Positions 43,673 to 55,943 of a stretch of DNA of 64,000 bases are shown piece by piece. The first letter of the stretch is position 1; the number at the start of each line of letters is the position of its first letter. The translations under genes were made by a program, and so were the position numbers. The stretch is from assembly GCF_042453785.1 (NCBI RefSeq), contig NC_091675.1, positions 9,250,501 through 9,314,500 on the forward strand, given 5' to 3'. The notes below the pieces were generated by a model. The model searched no databases. It was not told the origin of the DNA and worked only from the letters and a program-made list of their open reading frames with translations. The stretch comes from Malus domestica (lineage: Eukaryota > Streptophyta > Magnoliopsida > Rosales > Rosaceae).

Positions 43673-44408
43673 ATAACTGTGAACACGAAAATTTCCTAAA
43701 ACGAAAGAGACAAGAACAACGTGTACAAAATAATATTTGTATTTGATGGTTTTGGGTTACAATCTCTCTCAAATTTGATCCTCTGATTCGATCTCCGTAA
43801 GGTGTTGATTTGTGGATATTTCATTGATCCAAGGGCCGTCGAAGCTTGATTTTGAATGAACTGTTGGAAGTTTCTTCAAGGGCCGTGGGCTTGATCTTTG
43901 AAGGTGGATTTGAGCGAATATTCAAGGAGCCGTTGGGGCTTGATCTTGAGGATGAGTGTTTCTTCAAGGGCCGTTGAGGCTTGATCTTAAATAACGGTTG
44001 GATGTGTGGATTTGTCGACGTTGTTGATCCAAAGGGCCGTTGGGGCTTGATCTTAAGATGAACGGATGATGAACGATGAACGAAGAACGAAGAGAGCTTT
44101 CTTGATTCTTCGGGAACCTGGATGCTTGAGAGCTTCAGAGCTTCAAGAATTTTGCCTAATGATTTTGGTCCCCTCAAATGAATGAAATTGACTTCTATTT
44201 ATAGAATTTTCCAAAGCCTAATTTTGAATATAATATCCTAGATGAAATAAGTCGTTTCTGCTAGGCGTTGACACGTGTCCTGTTTGATGATTTTTCCAAC
44301 TTATTTCGACTTTTTGTTTAGACACTAAAATTTATGTAATACATGAGCGTTGAAACTTTGATTTATCGGTCAACATTTATTTACCGAAATTTCGATGTCT
44401 ACAATAAC
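43673..44408 (-). mobile_element. Solo LTR, 726 bp (fossil)
   Basis: The element spans 43678-44403 with exact 5-bp target duplication ATAAC on both sides. On the minus strand it begins TGTAGACATCGAAATTTCGG and ends TTCGTGTTCACA. It has a CACGTGTC word, a TATA box CTATAAATAG near 44197-44206, and downstream of that a roughly 60-bp tandem repeat rich in the GGGCCGTTG/TTGATCTT words (43830-44070). No second LTR or internal region is present. The family is unassigned; the ends are of plant Ty3/gypsy type. Confidence 0.8.
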
Positions 44409-45745
44409 TTCGACAAATGTGGTGGCGGTTTGAACCCACATTTATATATGTATTTAATATGTTTTTGTTGTTCGGATAAAAAATATATTATAAACTCCTC
44501 AAAACTTTGAATATCTTGTAGGTGAGATAGTTAGAAAATCTCCAGTTATGCCCTCTATTTTATACATCAAAGTTTTAATTAATCTATCAAAAAGTTATTC
44601 TATGACCTCTGTAAGTTGTACTCCAACCATACCACCCTACTTTAGAGCCATAATGACCATGAGACAATAATTAGCCAATAGAAATTAATTAATTATTTAA
44701 AATAATATTGAAACAGTAAGCATCAGTTATAGAGAGCCACTAGAAGCTCATTTCTCACTCCCTGTATTTAGGATCTCTTAAGATGAATCTCTGTGGATAC
44801 AGAACATGACTGGAGTTTATTTATTTATTTTTAATCCTTTTCTTAATTTTAGTTAGGAGCTCATTAGTTTAAGGGCTATTTTTGCTTGAAACTAGAGATT
44901 TGTTTATCCAAAATCAAGTACAAAGAGGATAATAATTTACTATTAAAAATGAAAACCATCACCAATAATAAGTCTAGAATTACGTTGGACAATTCGTAGA
45001 CCCCAAAAATCTCTTGAAGAATAATATTAGAGCAAAGCATTAAAGACTCATTTAATTTGATAGGAGACTTGTCCAAACTTCATGTCCTCAACTTTTCCAA
45101 GGGCAAATGACTTTCTTAATCTCTCATTGTCGTAATCAAGATGGCTAATAATTTAGGAGGCAAGTAGAAGCTCCAAAACACACTTGATTGGTGAAGGGTG
45201 ATCACATGTATCAACAAACCCAAACCCACAAATCTTCCACTTCGTACATGGAGATCGAGCTAAATGGATAAATCACACTAATAATTAACAAATCCACGAG
45301 CTAATCTCCCTTTTTTGTCCTCAGTCCTCAATAGTTAATAAAGATTAAACTATTCCCTAATAAAATAGACACCTTTTCCTAAAACGTACTCAAAGATGTA
45401 GCGAAAAAAGTAAAAAAGAATATATTAAGATGCTGTGGACAAACCCATATATTTCGTTGCCGCAGAAGGAAAGGATAATTATAAACAAACGAAAAGGGAT
45501 TTGTTTGATGTGATATCTAAACAAGAAACGATCATTGTTTTTTGTTAGCTATGAGTCTAGGACTAGGTGTGTGATGTGACTTACTCAAGTAGCTGATTAT
45601 TAATTTTTGAATCTGCTTAGTGGATGATCATATAGGTCTCATTTCGTATCTAGGATTAAATTAGATTCGATAATTTATTGTGTTCGAGGATATACTCAAG
45701 TTAAAAGTGAATGCTTTTTGCATATTGAAGGAATTAGGAGGGGAC
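44409..45745. other. AT-rich spacer
   Basis: No gene, RNA or bounded element recognised. Confidence 0.4.
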
Positions 45746-45997
45746 GAAACACATGAATGGCAACAAGGGTTGGTTTAGTTGGTAAGGTTCCTATTTTGTG
45801 TGTCGGTCCTTTAAAGTTTGAGTCTCGTTGTCAGCAATCCTTATTAGTGCGCAATCTGTAAATTTTACGTAAATCCATATTAGTGGCAGATGTCAGTTAG
45901 ATGTTATGCGTAAGTTCATCCACCTCAATATTATGGGTATGGCCTAGAATAACTAATCTCCTCTAAACTTTCAAAAAGCCAAAAAGAAACACATGAA
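45746..45997 (+). mobile_element. tRNA-derived SINE with 12-bp target duplication
   Basis: The body at 45758-45985 is flanked by exact GAAACACATGAA (45746-45757 and 45986-45997). An A-box-like TTTAGTTGGTAAGG and a B-box-like GTTTGAGTCTC are spaced as in tRNA. The 3' end is A-rich (CCAAAAA). It differs in sequence and tail from the SINE at 11873, so a separate family is likely. Confidence 0.75.
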
Positions 45998-46864
45998 GGA
46001 ATACAGTTGGACACAAATTTTTCGTAAGTAATTCATCCTTTACCATATGTAGCTGGACACAATTTTTTTTATTTATCATTTTAACGTAGAGAGGTGTTTT
46101 TTTAACACACGCCTCTTGATTACTGACTATCAAATTAAATAAATCAAACGAAAATAATGGCTCAACACGAGTGTTTAATTATAATTTTCCTTTTAAGTAT
46201 TCATTCTAGTTCAATCATAAACACCAAAAGAGGCTTTAATTTCATACAAACAAACAAACAAACAAGTAATGTGTTTTATAGGAAAGAGATTTTCTCCGGA
46301 TCCCTTCCTCGTAATTCACTAAATCAGGAATCCGTGACGTTGAAAATTGATCAAGTGATTACAAACATGGGTCTACTTTAAAAATTATAATAACTTCAAC
46401 CGTTTGATCAATTTTTAATAGTACGGATTATGTGATTTGTTGAATTATTATATCCCTAGAAGTGAAACACGCAGCTGGTGAGGATCTTGATCTACTAGAT
46501 TATTTACTATAATTAAGGTTGAAGATTTGGTTGCGGTTAGGTATTCAGACGATGTGACGCCATGAGATAAGCTTCATCATTATAACCTCATGGTTCTTTG
46601 TCCACGAGTTGTTAATTAATTAATTATAAACTAAATCATGCGCAACGTTTGTAGGTCCCCAATCCAAAAAGGATCTCATTTAATGTGAAGATTCTCAGCC
46701 ACAAAATTTGGAATAGAGGTCCGAGAACTATGATTCTTGAAATCCAAAGAAAGATTTTGCTACTTACTCAATTCTTTGTTTTTTAAAGAAAAGATATGTA
46801 AATGATTATGTTGTGGTTTGTTAATAAGTACTCTTAAATGTGTTAGTTCTTACGGAGTGTGTAA
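45998..46864. other. Spacer with a degenerate foldback MITE
   Basis: About 46275-46500 resembles the GGATCC foldback family (TTCTCCGGATCCCTTCC start; AATTATAATAACTTCAACCG core). The rest is AT-rich. No gene. Confidence 0.45.
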
Positions 46865-48224
46865 CTATTTATAGGGTAAATTACACAGTAGCCCCTCAGG
46901 TATTGAGGTTATTACAACCTCATACAACAACTTTAAAACATTTCACTTTCATACTTCATGTACTATTTTATTTCAAAACAACACCTCCGTTAGATTTTCC
47001 ATCCAATGGACTGTTAAATGCTGACGTGGCTGCCACATTTGTATTGATGTGGCTGCCACATGGCCTAAATAATAATTTTTTATACATTAATAATATTATA
47101 ATATTAACCATATTTAAAAAAATAAAAAAATAAAAAAAAAGAAAAACCCGAACCCAATCCCCTTCATTTCCCCCACCTATCTGTAACTCCCCCAGAAGAA
47201 GAAGAAACCAAACCCCTCCCCCTCCCGCCGAAGACCCACTTGCCTTTCCCCCCTCGCGACGACCCACTTGCTATGAAAACCCCCCCCCCCCCGCGCGACG
47301 ACCCATCTGCCGTGACCCACCCCCCCCCCGGCGCAACGACCCACCTGCCGTGACCCCCCCCCACGATGACCCACCTGCTGTGACCCCCCCCCCCCACGAT
47401 GACCCACCTGCTGTGAACACCCCCCCCCCGCGACGACCCATCTAGGCACCTCTGCCCTTCCCGTCGATGATAAGCTCGCGACCCCCCCCCGGGCGACGGT
47501 TGCAGGTTGTGGGTTGTGGGTTGTGGTTTTGCAGGTAGTGGGTTGCGGGTTGTGGTTTTGCAGGTAGTGGGTTGCAGGTATTTGGGTTGCAGGGGTTTCT
47601 AAGAAAAATAGTGGAAAAAAAGCAGATAAGTGATTAAAGGTGGGGGCTTTGAGGCGGGAGAGGTGGAGGGGGATATGGATTTTGGGGGAAGGAGACGCAT
47701 GGAGGCAGAGGGTGGCGGGGGAAGAGGTGGGGAGATGGGTGGAATTCGAAGTTCAAACCCTAGAGAAGGAGAGGGAATGAAGGAATTGAAAAAAGGGTGT
47801 CAGGGAGTGTGTTGGGGTTGGTGTGGAGGAAGAAGAAGAGTGGGAGAGATGGGTAAGGGGGTGGGGACAGACTGACGGGAAGGAAGAGATGGGTAAGGGG
47901 GTGGGGGTGAGATGTGGGGTTGTGGGGAAGGGGATCTGGGTTCGGGTTTTCTGGTTTTTTTTTTTTTTTTTTTTTTTTAGGGTTAATATTATAATATTGT
48001 TAATGTATACAAATTTATTTTTTTGCCATGTGGCAGCCACATCAGCACAAATGTGGCAGCCACGTCAGCATTTAACAGTCAATTGGATGGAAAATCTAAC
48101 GGAGGTGTTGTTTTGAAATAAAATAGTACATGAGGTATGAAAGTGAAATGTTTTAAAGTTGTTGTATGAGGTTGTAATAACCTCAATACCTGAGGGGCTA
48201 CTGTGTAATTTACCCCTATTTATA
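46865..48224. mobile_element. Mutator-like element with long TIRs, 9-bp target duplication and a C-tract core
   Basis: The element spans 46874-48215 (1342 bp) with exact flanking CTATTTATA. Inverted ends begin GGGTAAATTACACAGTAGCC and continue for over 250 bases through GTGGCAGCCAC-type words. No transposase. The centre (47150-47950) is extremely strand-asymmetric: C-rich on the left half, G-rich on the right. Confidence 0.85.
47275..47490. repeat. C-tract minisatellite (GACCCACCTGCCGTGACC plus C runs)
   Basis: About eight imperfect ~25-30-bp units of GACGACCCACCTGCCGTGAC are separated by runs of 7 to 12 C. The minus strand has many G runs able to form G-quadruplexes. A GTGGGTTGCGGGTTGTGG-type repeat follows at 47500-47590. 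Confidence 0.8.
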
Positions 48225-48741
48225 TCACTAAAAAAGTAGTTGTGCATATCATTTCTAATTCAGTTATGATAATCGATTAGTTAATATGTTGATTAACCGT
48301 ATTCTAAAACACGTGAAAAATTTATCATTGACTTATTAAATTATCTATCTAGAAATTTAAAAGTTTAATATAGAGGATCTTTAATTCACATTTTTTTTCC
48401 ATCAATAACGTTTTATAAAACTCTTGGACTAAGGATTTTCGTAGCTTCAAGTGAGGACTATGTTGTTAACAATCATTATTACAGAGTGAGTAATTATGTA
48501 TATCACAAAAAAGTAGCCATGCATATCATTTATGATTCAATTTATCGTAATCGATTAATTAACATGTTGGTTAATCTTATTCTGAAATACAAAAAAAAAA
48601 AACAAAAATCCTTGGCTTATCAAATAATCCATCGAGCCATGAAAATGTTAAATTTAGTGAGATCTTTAATTCACATTTTTTTACATCAATAATGTTTTAA
48701 AAAACTCTTGGACTAAGGATTTTTGTAGCTTCAAATGAGGA
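48223..48741. repeat. Tandem segmental duplication (~240-bp copies)
   Basis: Copy 1 (about 48223-48457) and copy 2 (about 48501-48741) share AAAGTAG...GCATATCATTT, TTTAATTCACATTTTTTT and ACTCTTGGACTAAGGATTTT in order. Similarity continues left of copy 1 across the Mutator-like insertion (GAGTGTGTAACTATTTATATC against GAGTGAGTAATTATGTATATC), so copy 1 truly begins before 46865. Confidence 0.75.
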
Positions 48742-51323
48742 GGGGAGAATCGATCTTAATTTCTTTAAATCAGGAAAAACTCTCCAACAAGTGTGGTCTT
48801 CCTTTGTCAACTGGCAATTTAGAATTGTAAACCGCTCTCAAAATCGGTGGGTAGGTCCTTCCTCTAGTTCAAGAGTTAGAATTGAAACAAGTATACCTTG
48901 CAAAACCAACAAAGAAATATGGAACCAGATCAAACTCGTAGTTATTTGAAACGAAGAAAAAAAGCAGATACGATACGATGTTACATAACAACAGATTATA
49001 AAACTTCATTGGTAGACGATTTGCCAACAATATATATCAAAGTTGTATGCATCTGGAACTCACATTTAACATGATCCACGTCATGTTTGTGGAAGACCGG
49101 GTGCAATTGAACACCAAAACATAAACGATTGGTGCATGGGGAAATTAGAGTCGTCAAGTCCATAGGTTAGGAGTGTGTGGACCTTCTTCTTCACTTTACT
49201 CTTTTACCCTTGCATTTGACTTTACGTGTAAACCAGAAAAGCCTAAGATCTTGCATCATACCCTAGGCCGATATTTGATTTTGACGGCCATGATGTGATC
49301 TCAGACTACGGCGGTGGATCTCCACCATCCAAAAGCACCGTACGAGGAGACAACATAAAGATGTAATGAGGGAGGAAAACATGTGAAATTGGTCTGAAAT
49401 GGGAATGAACTTAAAAGTGTATCCATACCATTGTTATGTAATGTAATTATTCAATTCAATTATAATTTAAATCATATTATTACTAGTCCATTGTGAAGCT
49501 AAGTTCATCATCTTCTTTTTAGTGTAGATAATATCGTTTGTTTAAAAAAAAATTATAACATGTGTATTTATTTTCTCATTAAGAGAAATGCTAAGAAGAC
49601 TTCTCAAAGTGGAACTTTTTGTGGACTCTCTGCTATCTCACAATTTAACGTCAATTCTCGTGTCAACATTATAAAACATTGTGACAAAAACTTGAGATGA
49701 CAGAGAGTTCATGGAGAGTTTCCTTAGAGCATCTCTAAATGAGATGTTAAATTTTAAATATAAAATTTAAATTTGAACGCTTATATAGCACTTTTAAAAA
49801 TAAAAAAAAAAAATTTTGTCTTCACCCGATATGACAAATGTAAGCTATTATTTCAGAGATTGCACTAATTACTTTTCATAATAATAATAAGTATTTTTAA
49901 AACAAAAAAAAAATAATCACTTTAACTAGATTTAAAGTTGATGTCAAATTAGATAGCAACCGCTTTTGCTGTCAATCGCATTATGCCACTAATATTTAGG
50001 TTTAAAAACACTAATGTTGCCTTTTTTTTTTAACTATTATTGTTGGTGGAAACTTTTGTATTCCTTACTTGGAGATGTTCTTAACATTTATATTCTCAAT
50101 ACATCTTATAGGAGAGATATATTAAAAAAATGTCTAGTCATTATAAAATGTAAAATTATGAAGTCAATGCAAGGAAATTAAAAAAAAAAAAGAAAAAAAA
50201 GGAGAGATTTGAGTTTTGAGACACTTTGGGAGGGAGAGAGTTTGTGTAGGCTATATAGAGTGGTCCGTGGATGAAAATGGGAGATCTAAATGATCATGTT
50301 ATCATGTTGTATAGAAGGTACACTCGCGTGCACATGAACAGCGATCCTGTCCGTTGATTTGAATTCGTGGGGTCAATCTCCTTCCATGTGTTGCTCCCCA
50401 CTTGCGTCCCTAATGCGTTTCTTTCACAAGTTAGAACAACAGTCACATGTTAGAACAACAGTTTTTCACGGGAGTTTGTCTAGCACGCGCCCTATGGAGC
50501 GTTGGGCATGGTTTCCACTAGTTGAGAGCCGTGACCTCATCGTATCCACTACCAGGGCCCACGGAAATAAAGTAACAATATATGGTCAATAGAAGGAAAC
50601 GACAAACTAATGCGTCGCTGATCTAGTGTGTATCTCGGATGATCATGCCACGTGTAGGGCGGAATAAGATTGGGCCAAGCCAGGTAAGCATGTGTTAAAG
50701 GGGATGGGCGTGCAGGACCACCTAGGGACCACCTCCAAAATCTGCAAAATCTCCTGCGGCTGGATTCTCTGCCAATAGTTAGCCGTCAATTAATGTGGAA
50801 TGACGATGATGCCCTCTACCTCGTTATACACAAAAGTGCATGCAGGGAAAAACGGGGCAAAGTTACAGTGTGCGTTGCCGGTGGTGTTATTTTACTGTTA
50901 CGCTGGATTGATCGAGGAGGGTGGGATTTGAGGAGGATCGTGGCCGTCGGATTGGAGGGTGCATCGGTACAGCAAAAGGCGTGCAGCGTGCAGCGTGCAG
51001 TACACGTGCAATTAAACCGCGTCACCATCAAACTTCCCCTACGTATCTTCCAAAGTGCTGTGGTTTGGCCAGCATAATAAATGAAGAAAACAAAGAACCA
51101 CTAGCCAGCAATTACTCCAAACACGCACCGAGAGAGAGAGAGAGAGAGAGAGAAGAAAGAACAAAGATTTGAGCTTTGCTGTTCAGATTTTAGGAGGGAA
51201 AATCCCAAAACCCAAAAACCCAAAACCCATTTGACATATATTTCAACCCATAAATTTTCATAACCCAGAGAGCAGAATCCATTCCTTTCGAGTATTTGTA
51301 GAGAGAGAAAGAGAGAAAAACCA

Positions 51324-51359
<36 letters not shown>
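48742..51359. other. Spacer and upstream region of the phosphoribosyltransferase gene
   Basis: A MITE-like foldback lies at about 49585-49730 (AGAGAAATGCTAAGAAGAC end, inverted as GTTTCCTTAGAGCAT). Another with GAGCATCTCTAA/TTGGAGATGTTC ends is at about 49728-50085. 50340-51060 is G+C-richer with CACGTG-type words but no exon. (GA)n tracts near 51131-51153 and 51328-51358 lie in the probable leader. Confidence 0.4.
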
Positions 51360-51362
<3 letters not shown>

Positions 51363-51719
51363 TTTGCAGCAGAAAATGGACTGAAAGGAGACCCAAGGCT
51401 CCAAGCCATATCAGAAGCCATCAGGGTTGTGCCTCACTTTCCGAAACCAGGTTCCATTTTTTTAGTTGTTTATTTTGTTGGGTTATTTTTTTAATTTGTT
51501 GTTTTTTTTAATTAGATTGTCAGTGTTTTTTTGTGAAGTTTGATGATTTGTGTGGTTATTTGTTTATTATTTATTATGTATGTATGCAGGGATAATGTTT
51601 CAAGACATAACAACATTGTTGCTTGATCACAAGGCCTTCAAGCATGTTGTCGACATTTTTGTTGATCGCTACAGAGACATGGACATCTCTGTTGTCGCCG
51701 GTACTCTCCCCCTCTCACT

Positions 51720-51757
<38 letters not shown>

Positions 51758-54558
51758 ATATATATATAATACATCTGTATATATGTACAAATTTTTGAAG
51801 TATTTTTTAAGGTTTGTTAATGTTGTGAATATTAAAATGTGGGCTTAATTAGTTAATTTATGAGTTGCTGTCTGCAACTTTGTCTTTTGGCTCTTGGGTT
51901 TTACTGGTTTTTCCCCACTTCGATTGTTTTGAGAAATAAATTTCTGGATTTGCAATCCTTGCTGATGCCTTTGAAGATTTTCCATATCTTTGAGAGGCTT
52001 GTTTTTTGGTTTCATACATCATTAATCTTAGCCAAATTAGTTTATAATTTTTCCTATTTTGTTTTTATGCACTTTTACAGATTAATGATTTTCTAATTTG
52101 ACCACTTTTGTTAATGTGGAATGGTTTTCCGAATTTATTCCCCTCAATAATTATATCTACGGCTAATGCAGTGGGATCACAAGCTCAAAACAGAGCAGAT
52201 TTCTTCATTTTTCTGTATAATTTGCTTAAGCTGATTGCATTCTTCTACACGGCTGCATTTTTCGGGTTGCTTGGACACATAGAAGATTCATTGACCAATT
52301 CACGAACAATTTTGTCGATGCATTCTTTATGATTTTTAAGGATTTTTTTTTTTTTTTTTTTGTGAAATTCTACGATTTTGTTCGTATATTTTGATTAATA
52401 AAACTATTAACCTCAACTGCATTCTCAAACAATTGAGAAATTTCTGTTGCTGCTGATTGTGTGACCATCATGTTAATTACCAACCTGATACCATTACTAT
52501 TCCACAAAAAGTTAATCTTTCGGATATCATCATTTTGGTTTCGATTAATGCTACACTTACCACGTTCCTACCGCCTCTCCAATAGAGGTAGGTCCCACCT
52601 CTATTTGAGAGGCGGTCCAAATGTGGTAAGGATAGCATTCTTGTATCGGTCATTACTGCAAGAGAAAGTTTCCCGAGTTAAAGGATAAGCACTAATTTCT
52701 CACAGATCAATCTTTTTGCTCCTTGAGACCTTTGCTTTCCTGTCGGCACTTTACGTAAGTGAAGAAAGCTAGCTATTGATGTGGATGGTTAACTCCGAGT
52801 GGATGTTCATCAACATTTTGCTGTCCTCATGACAGATGAACAGTCATTGCTAAAAAGAAGGGTGTTTTGAACGTTGGACCGTCCCAATTATTGGCCTTAA
52901 TCAATCACTGTTTTCTTCAAGTTGGTGATATAGTTTACCAAATAGTAGCATGATAACGACAACCCTAATTATAAATTTTATTATATAATTAATTCTTACG
53001 TGGTCTGCTTTTCATACTTCTTGTCTTTATGACTAATCTGCAGGAGTGGAAGCCAGAGGGTTCATGTTTGGTCCTTCAGTTGCTCTAGCAATTGGTGCCA
53101 AGTTTGTCCCTTTACGTAAACCTAGAAAGTTGCCCGGTACGCTCAACTTTAATTAGCTCGATTTGCTTAGGTTTTTTTTTTTTTTTTTTTTTAATGTCCA
53201 GGAGCTAATTACCTTTTTAATCATGCACTCAGTCCTCCTTAATCAACTTTTGAAGTAGTTATAATATAAAGCTAGTGTCCCTTGAGCCTTTGAAAGGTCT
53301 ACTGGATTTGGCTGTTAAAGTATTGCCCCCCATCGTTTAAGCAGTCAGCGCGCTAATTTTTACAATTAGCCCTAGTTTTAATGTCTGGTAAAATGCTTTT
53401 TATCTATTGTTTAGTGCTTAGTTTCATTTAGGATAAGGCCTTTTTTACTAGGGCGACGTTGCTGTTGGCTCTTTTTCTTTTTTACCACAATATACAACCT
53501 GTCTCTCTCTCTCTCGTCACGTGATAGATAACCGGTTTTAGGCAAAATTTACTCCAACATTGGGATGTTTGGAAGTGAGGTCTTGGTTGTTGATGTAGCG
53601 TCTATTTTGTGCCTTGCATTTTTCATTTTCGCTGTACGCTAATCTTCACTTAACAATGCTGCTTATCCAGGAGAAGTAATTTCAGAAGCGTATGAGCTCG
53701 AGTATGGAACCGACTGCTTAGAAATGCACGTTGGTGCTGCTCAGCCCGGTGAACGTGCATTGGTAATTGATGATCTAATAGCTACCGGTGGGACCTTATC
53801 AGCAGCAATAAGACTTTTAGGTGAGTGGTTGCTGTTGAGGCGTTTGTTATTTCTTGTTCATCTTCTTCCTTATACTGCTTGAGTACCCTACTTGAAATTC
53901 ACATCATCCCAAAACAAATTTCTGTGTTTCTAGAACGTGTTGGGGCGGAAGTGGTCGAATGTGGATGCGTTATTGGGTTGCCTGAGGTTAAGGTAATGTT
54001 TAAGCATTTATTAACTTAAAAGTTGGGCTAAACTACGATTCTAGTCCGTGTAGTTTGGCGGAAGTTCCACTTTGGTACCTCTGGTTTCAATTTTCGCGAT
54101 TTTAGGCCAGTCATTTGTCATTGCTGCAATTTTTCAACGAGTGACCTACGTGAGTGGCTAATGTCAAGGTAGATTATCGTCCTTGGGTTGCAACCATTGA
54201 TAAATAGGGTACTAAAATTGCGAAAGACGAAACTACAGGTACCAAACTCTAGGGACCAACATCATAATTTGACCTAAAAATTCAGACTAAAATCTAAAAT
54301 TGCGAAAGATGAACCTACGGGTACCAAACTCTAGGGACGGGCATCATAATTTGACCTAAAACTTCAGGGATATTCAAATTCGAAAGCATTGTTGTGTATT
54401 GAGTGCATGCTACTCGTAAGTCTTTTGATATCTCAAGTGCAATGCAGTTGAGCTGCTCTTGATGAATGATGATTGTGACATTTCAGGGACAGTGCAGGCT
54501 TAATGGAAAGCCACTCTACATCCTTGTGGAGCCACGCCAGTTAGATAACTGCTGTTGA
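51360..54558 (+). CDS. APT: Adenine phosphoribosyltransferase, 191 aa, 6 exons
   Basis: Exons: 51360-51450, 51590-51700, 53044-53136, 53671-53820, 53934-53992, 54487-54558 (192 codons with stop). All introns are GT-AG. The enzyme condenses adenine with PRPP to AMP, the plant purine-salvage step that also converts cytokinin bases to nucleotides. Seen: [40 protein letters not shown], and the PRPP-binding motif [12 protein letters not shown] (residues 129-140). The protein lacks an organelle leader ([20 protein letters not shown]), so it is probably cytosolic, like Arabidopsis APT2-APT5; which paralog it matches I cannot say. The ATG directly follows a long (GA)n leader. The gene hosts a 93-bp hairpin MITE in intron 2 and a duplicated MITE end in intron 5. 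Confidence 0.95.
52547..52639. mobile_element. 93-bp hairpin MITE in phosphoribosyltransferase intron 2
   Basis: The ends AATGCTACACTTACCAC and, inverted, AATGCTATCCTTACCAC match. The centre is a near-perfect hairpin (CCGCCTCTCCAATAGAGGT with ACCTCTATTTGAGAGGCGG). On the sense transcript it would form a stable stem-loop. Confidence 0.7.
54024..54363. mobile_element. Degenerate Mutator-like MITE in phosphoribosyltransferase intron 5
   Basis: The left end GGGCTAAACTACGATTCTAG is inverted at the right (GGACCAACATCATAATTTGA, about 54268-54290). The right-end block of about 75-85 bases is repeated directly once more to 54363 (AAAATTGCGAAAGA, TACCAAACTCTAGGGAC). Imperfect 9-base flanks (TAAAAGTTG / TAAAAATTC) are a possible target duplication. 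Confidence 0.55.
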
Positions 54559-55943
54559 GGTAGTACTAATACTTCCCACCATTCTCCTTTATTTCGATTC
54601 AAATTTCGTTGTCCCTGTGTTTTCCCGTCTGTGGCATATAATGAGTCTCGCCTTCGATTGTGATCTGAAGCAAGCCCTTTTGACGTGGGAAATTTGACCG
54701 CAAAACACTGTCTGAACTGTTAGATCAAGAGCGATATGTTGGTCTAACGGTTCAGACAAGTATTCGCTAGGTCATCAAGTGTGCTGGTCTCCTACAAGTT
54801 CTCCCAAGTTAGATATTAAATTCTTTTCATTCATGCAGTTCTGTTGGAGTTCTGCTTGGGCTGACTGCAGAAACAATGACGCTTCACTTGGGCAAATGGC
54901 CGTGAATGTTTAGGGTGACCGAGTTCCGCTGCACAATGCTCGCCATTCCCTTGTCTCCGTCTCGTGTAGATTACTATGTAACATTAGCCATTTCGAACAA
55001 AATTCATGGACGAATGTTGTTTTCGAGAGATTGATTTATTCTTAAAATGGAAACTTCGTTGCTGCATTATGGCAAATTATTCAATTTAAATCTCTAATGC
55101 TCATTTATTTTGCCAAGCAAGAGGCTCCAAGACATATTTTGGTTTCTCTTGCTCGAATGCATGCCAACCAAAGAAATCGAAAGCAGCTTTGCTCATGTGG
55201 TTAAGAGCATTTATCCATGCACCTGAGCTTGTGTTCAAAATCCTCTTTCCGTTGTATTAGAAAAAGGAAAGCTCATTACTGCAGGCTGGTTGTACATGCT
55301 TGCACTTCATTTCCGCACTCCTCACGCTTGAGAGTGAGTGCGGGAAGTGATCTTTGGAGCGTCGAAATCATCTCCCTAATTCGTTCACTTGTGTCATGAA
55401 ATACCTAAAGTCGGATATTTAAACAAATCAATGAAGAATTTACGTCACAACCTAGAATGTCAATTTTTAACCAAGGAAAATGAAAGGAAAGCTGCAACTA
55501 CGATTGCAAAAGGCAGCAGTACCGAAGGACAAGCAGCAACATCGTAGGGTTAATGTTTATAGCTGAAACGGCCAGCAGACTGGCGTCCGAAAAGTTTGAC
55601 AAAATTATGATTCGCTTATACGTGCATACAATGGAAAAGAGCAGAGCTACTTTCAAATTTCTAAGCCAAAACAGAAGAGAAACACGTTTGTCACTAATAA
55701 TTTCCATTCATCTCTTTCGTTTATTGGTGCCATCGCAGAAAAAAATAATACAACATTCCTGTAAACCAGAGATTGCACAAACTTTCTTGAGACTCGTATA
55801 TGTGTAACCACAAGCTTGAATTGTCGTGTAACAAGAAATACATGAAACAACAGACGATGCGAGTGGCCAAATTATTCCTTCTTTTTTTTTCTTTTGAAGG
55901 ACAAAATTTACAATATTCATCCTTACACCTTCCTACTTACTCG
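54559..55943. other. Convergent spacer between phosphoribosyltransferase and EREX-like genes
   Basis: It holds the 3' ends of both genes. A short tRNA-like stretch at about 55195-55260 (TGTGGTTAAGAGCA, then TGTGTTCAAAATCC) could be a truncated SINE. No further gene seen. Confidence 0.4.

Noticed and set aside
43821-44177. Minus-strand ORF with repeated IKPQRP words
   Set aside because: It translates the ~60-bp tandem repeat of the solo LTR; no gene.
47164-47449. Gly/Val-rich repetitive minus-strand ORFs
   Set aside because: They come from the C-run minisatellite in the Mutator-like element.
55190-55280. tRNA-like stretch (TGTGGTTAAGAGCA ... TGTGTTCAAAATCC)
   Set aside because: Possible SINE fragment, but no convincing target duplication or tail, so it is mentioned only in the spacer entry.
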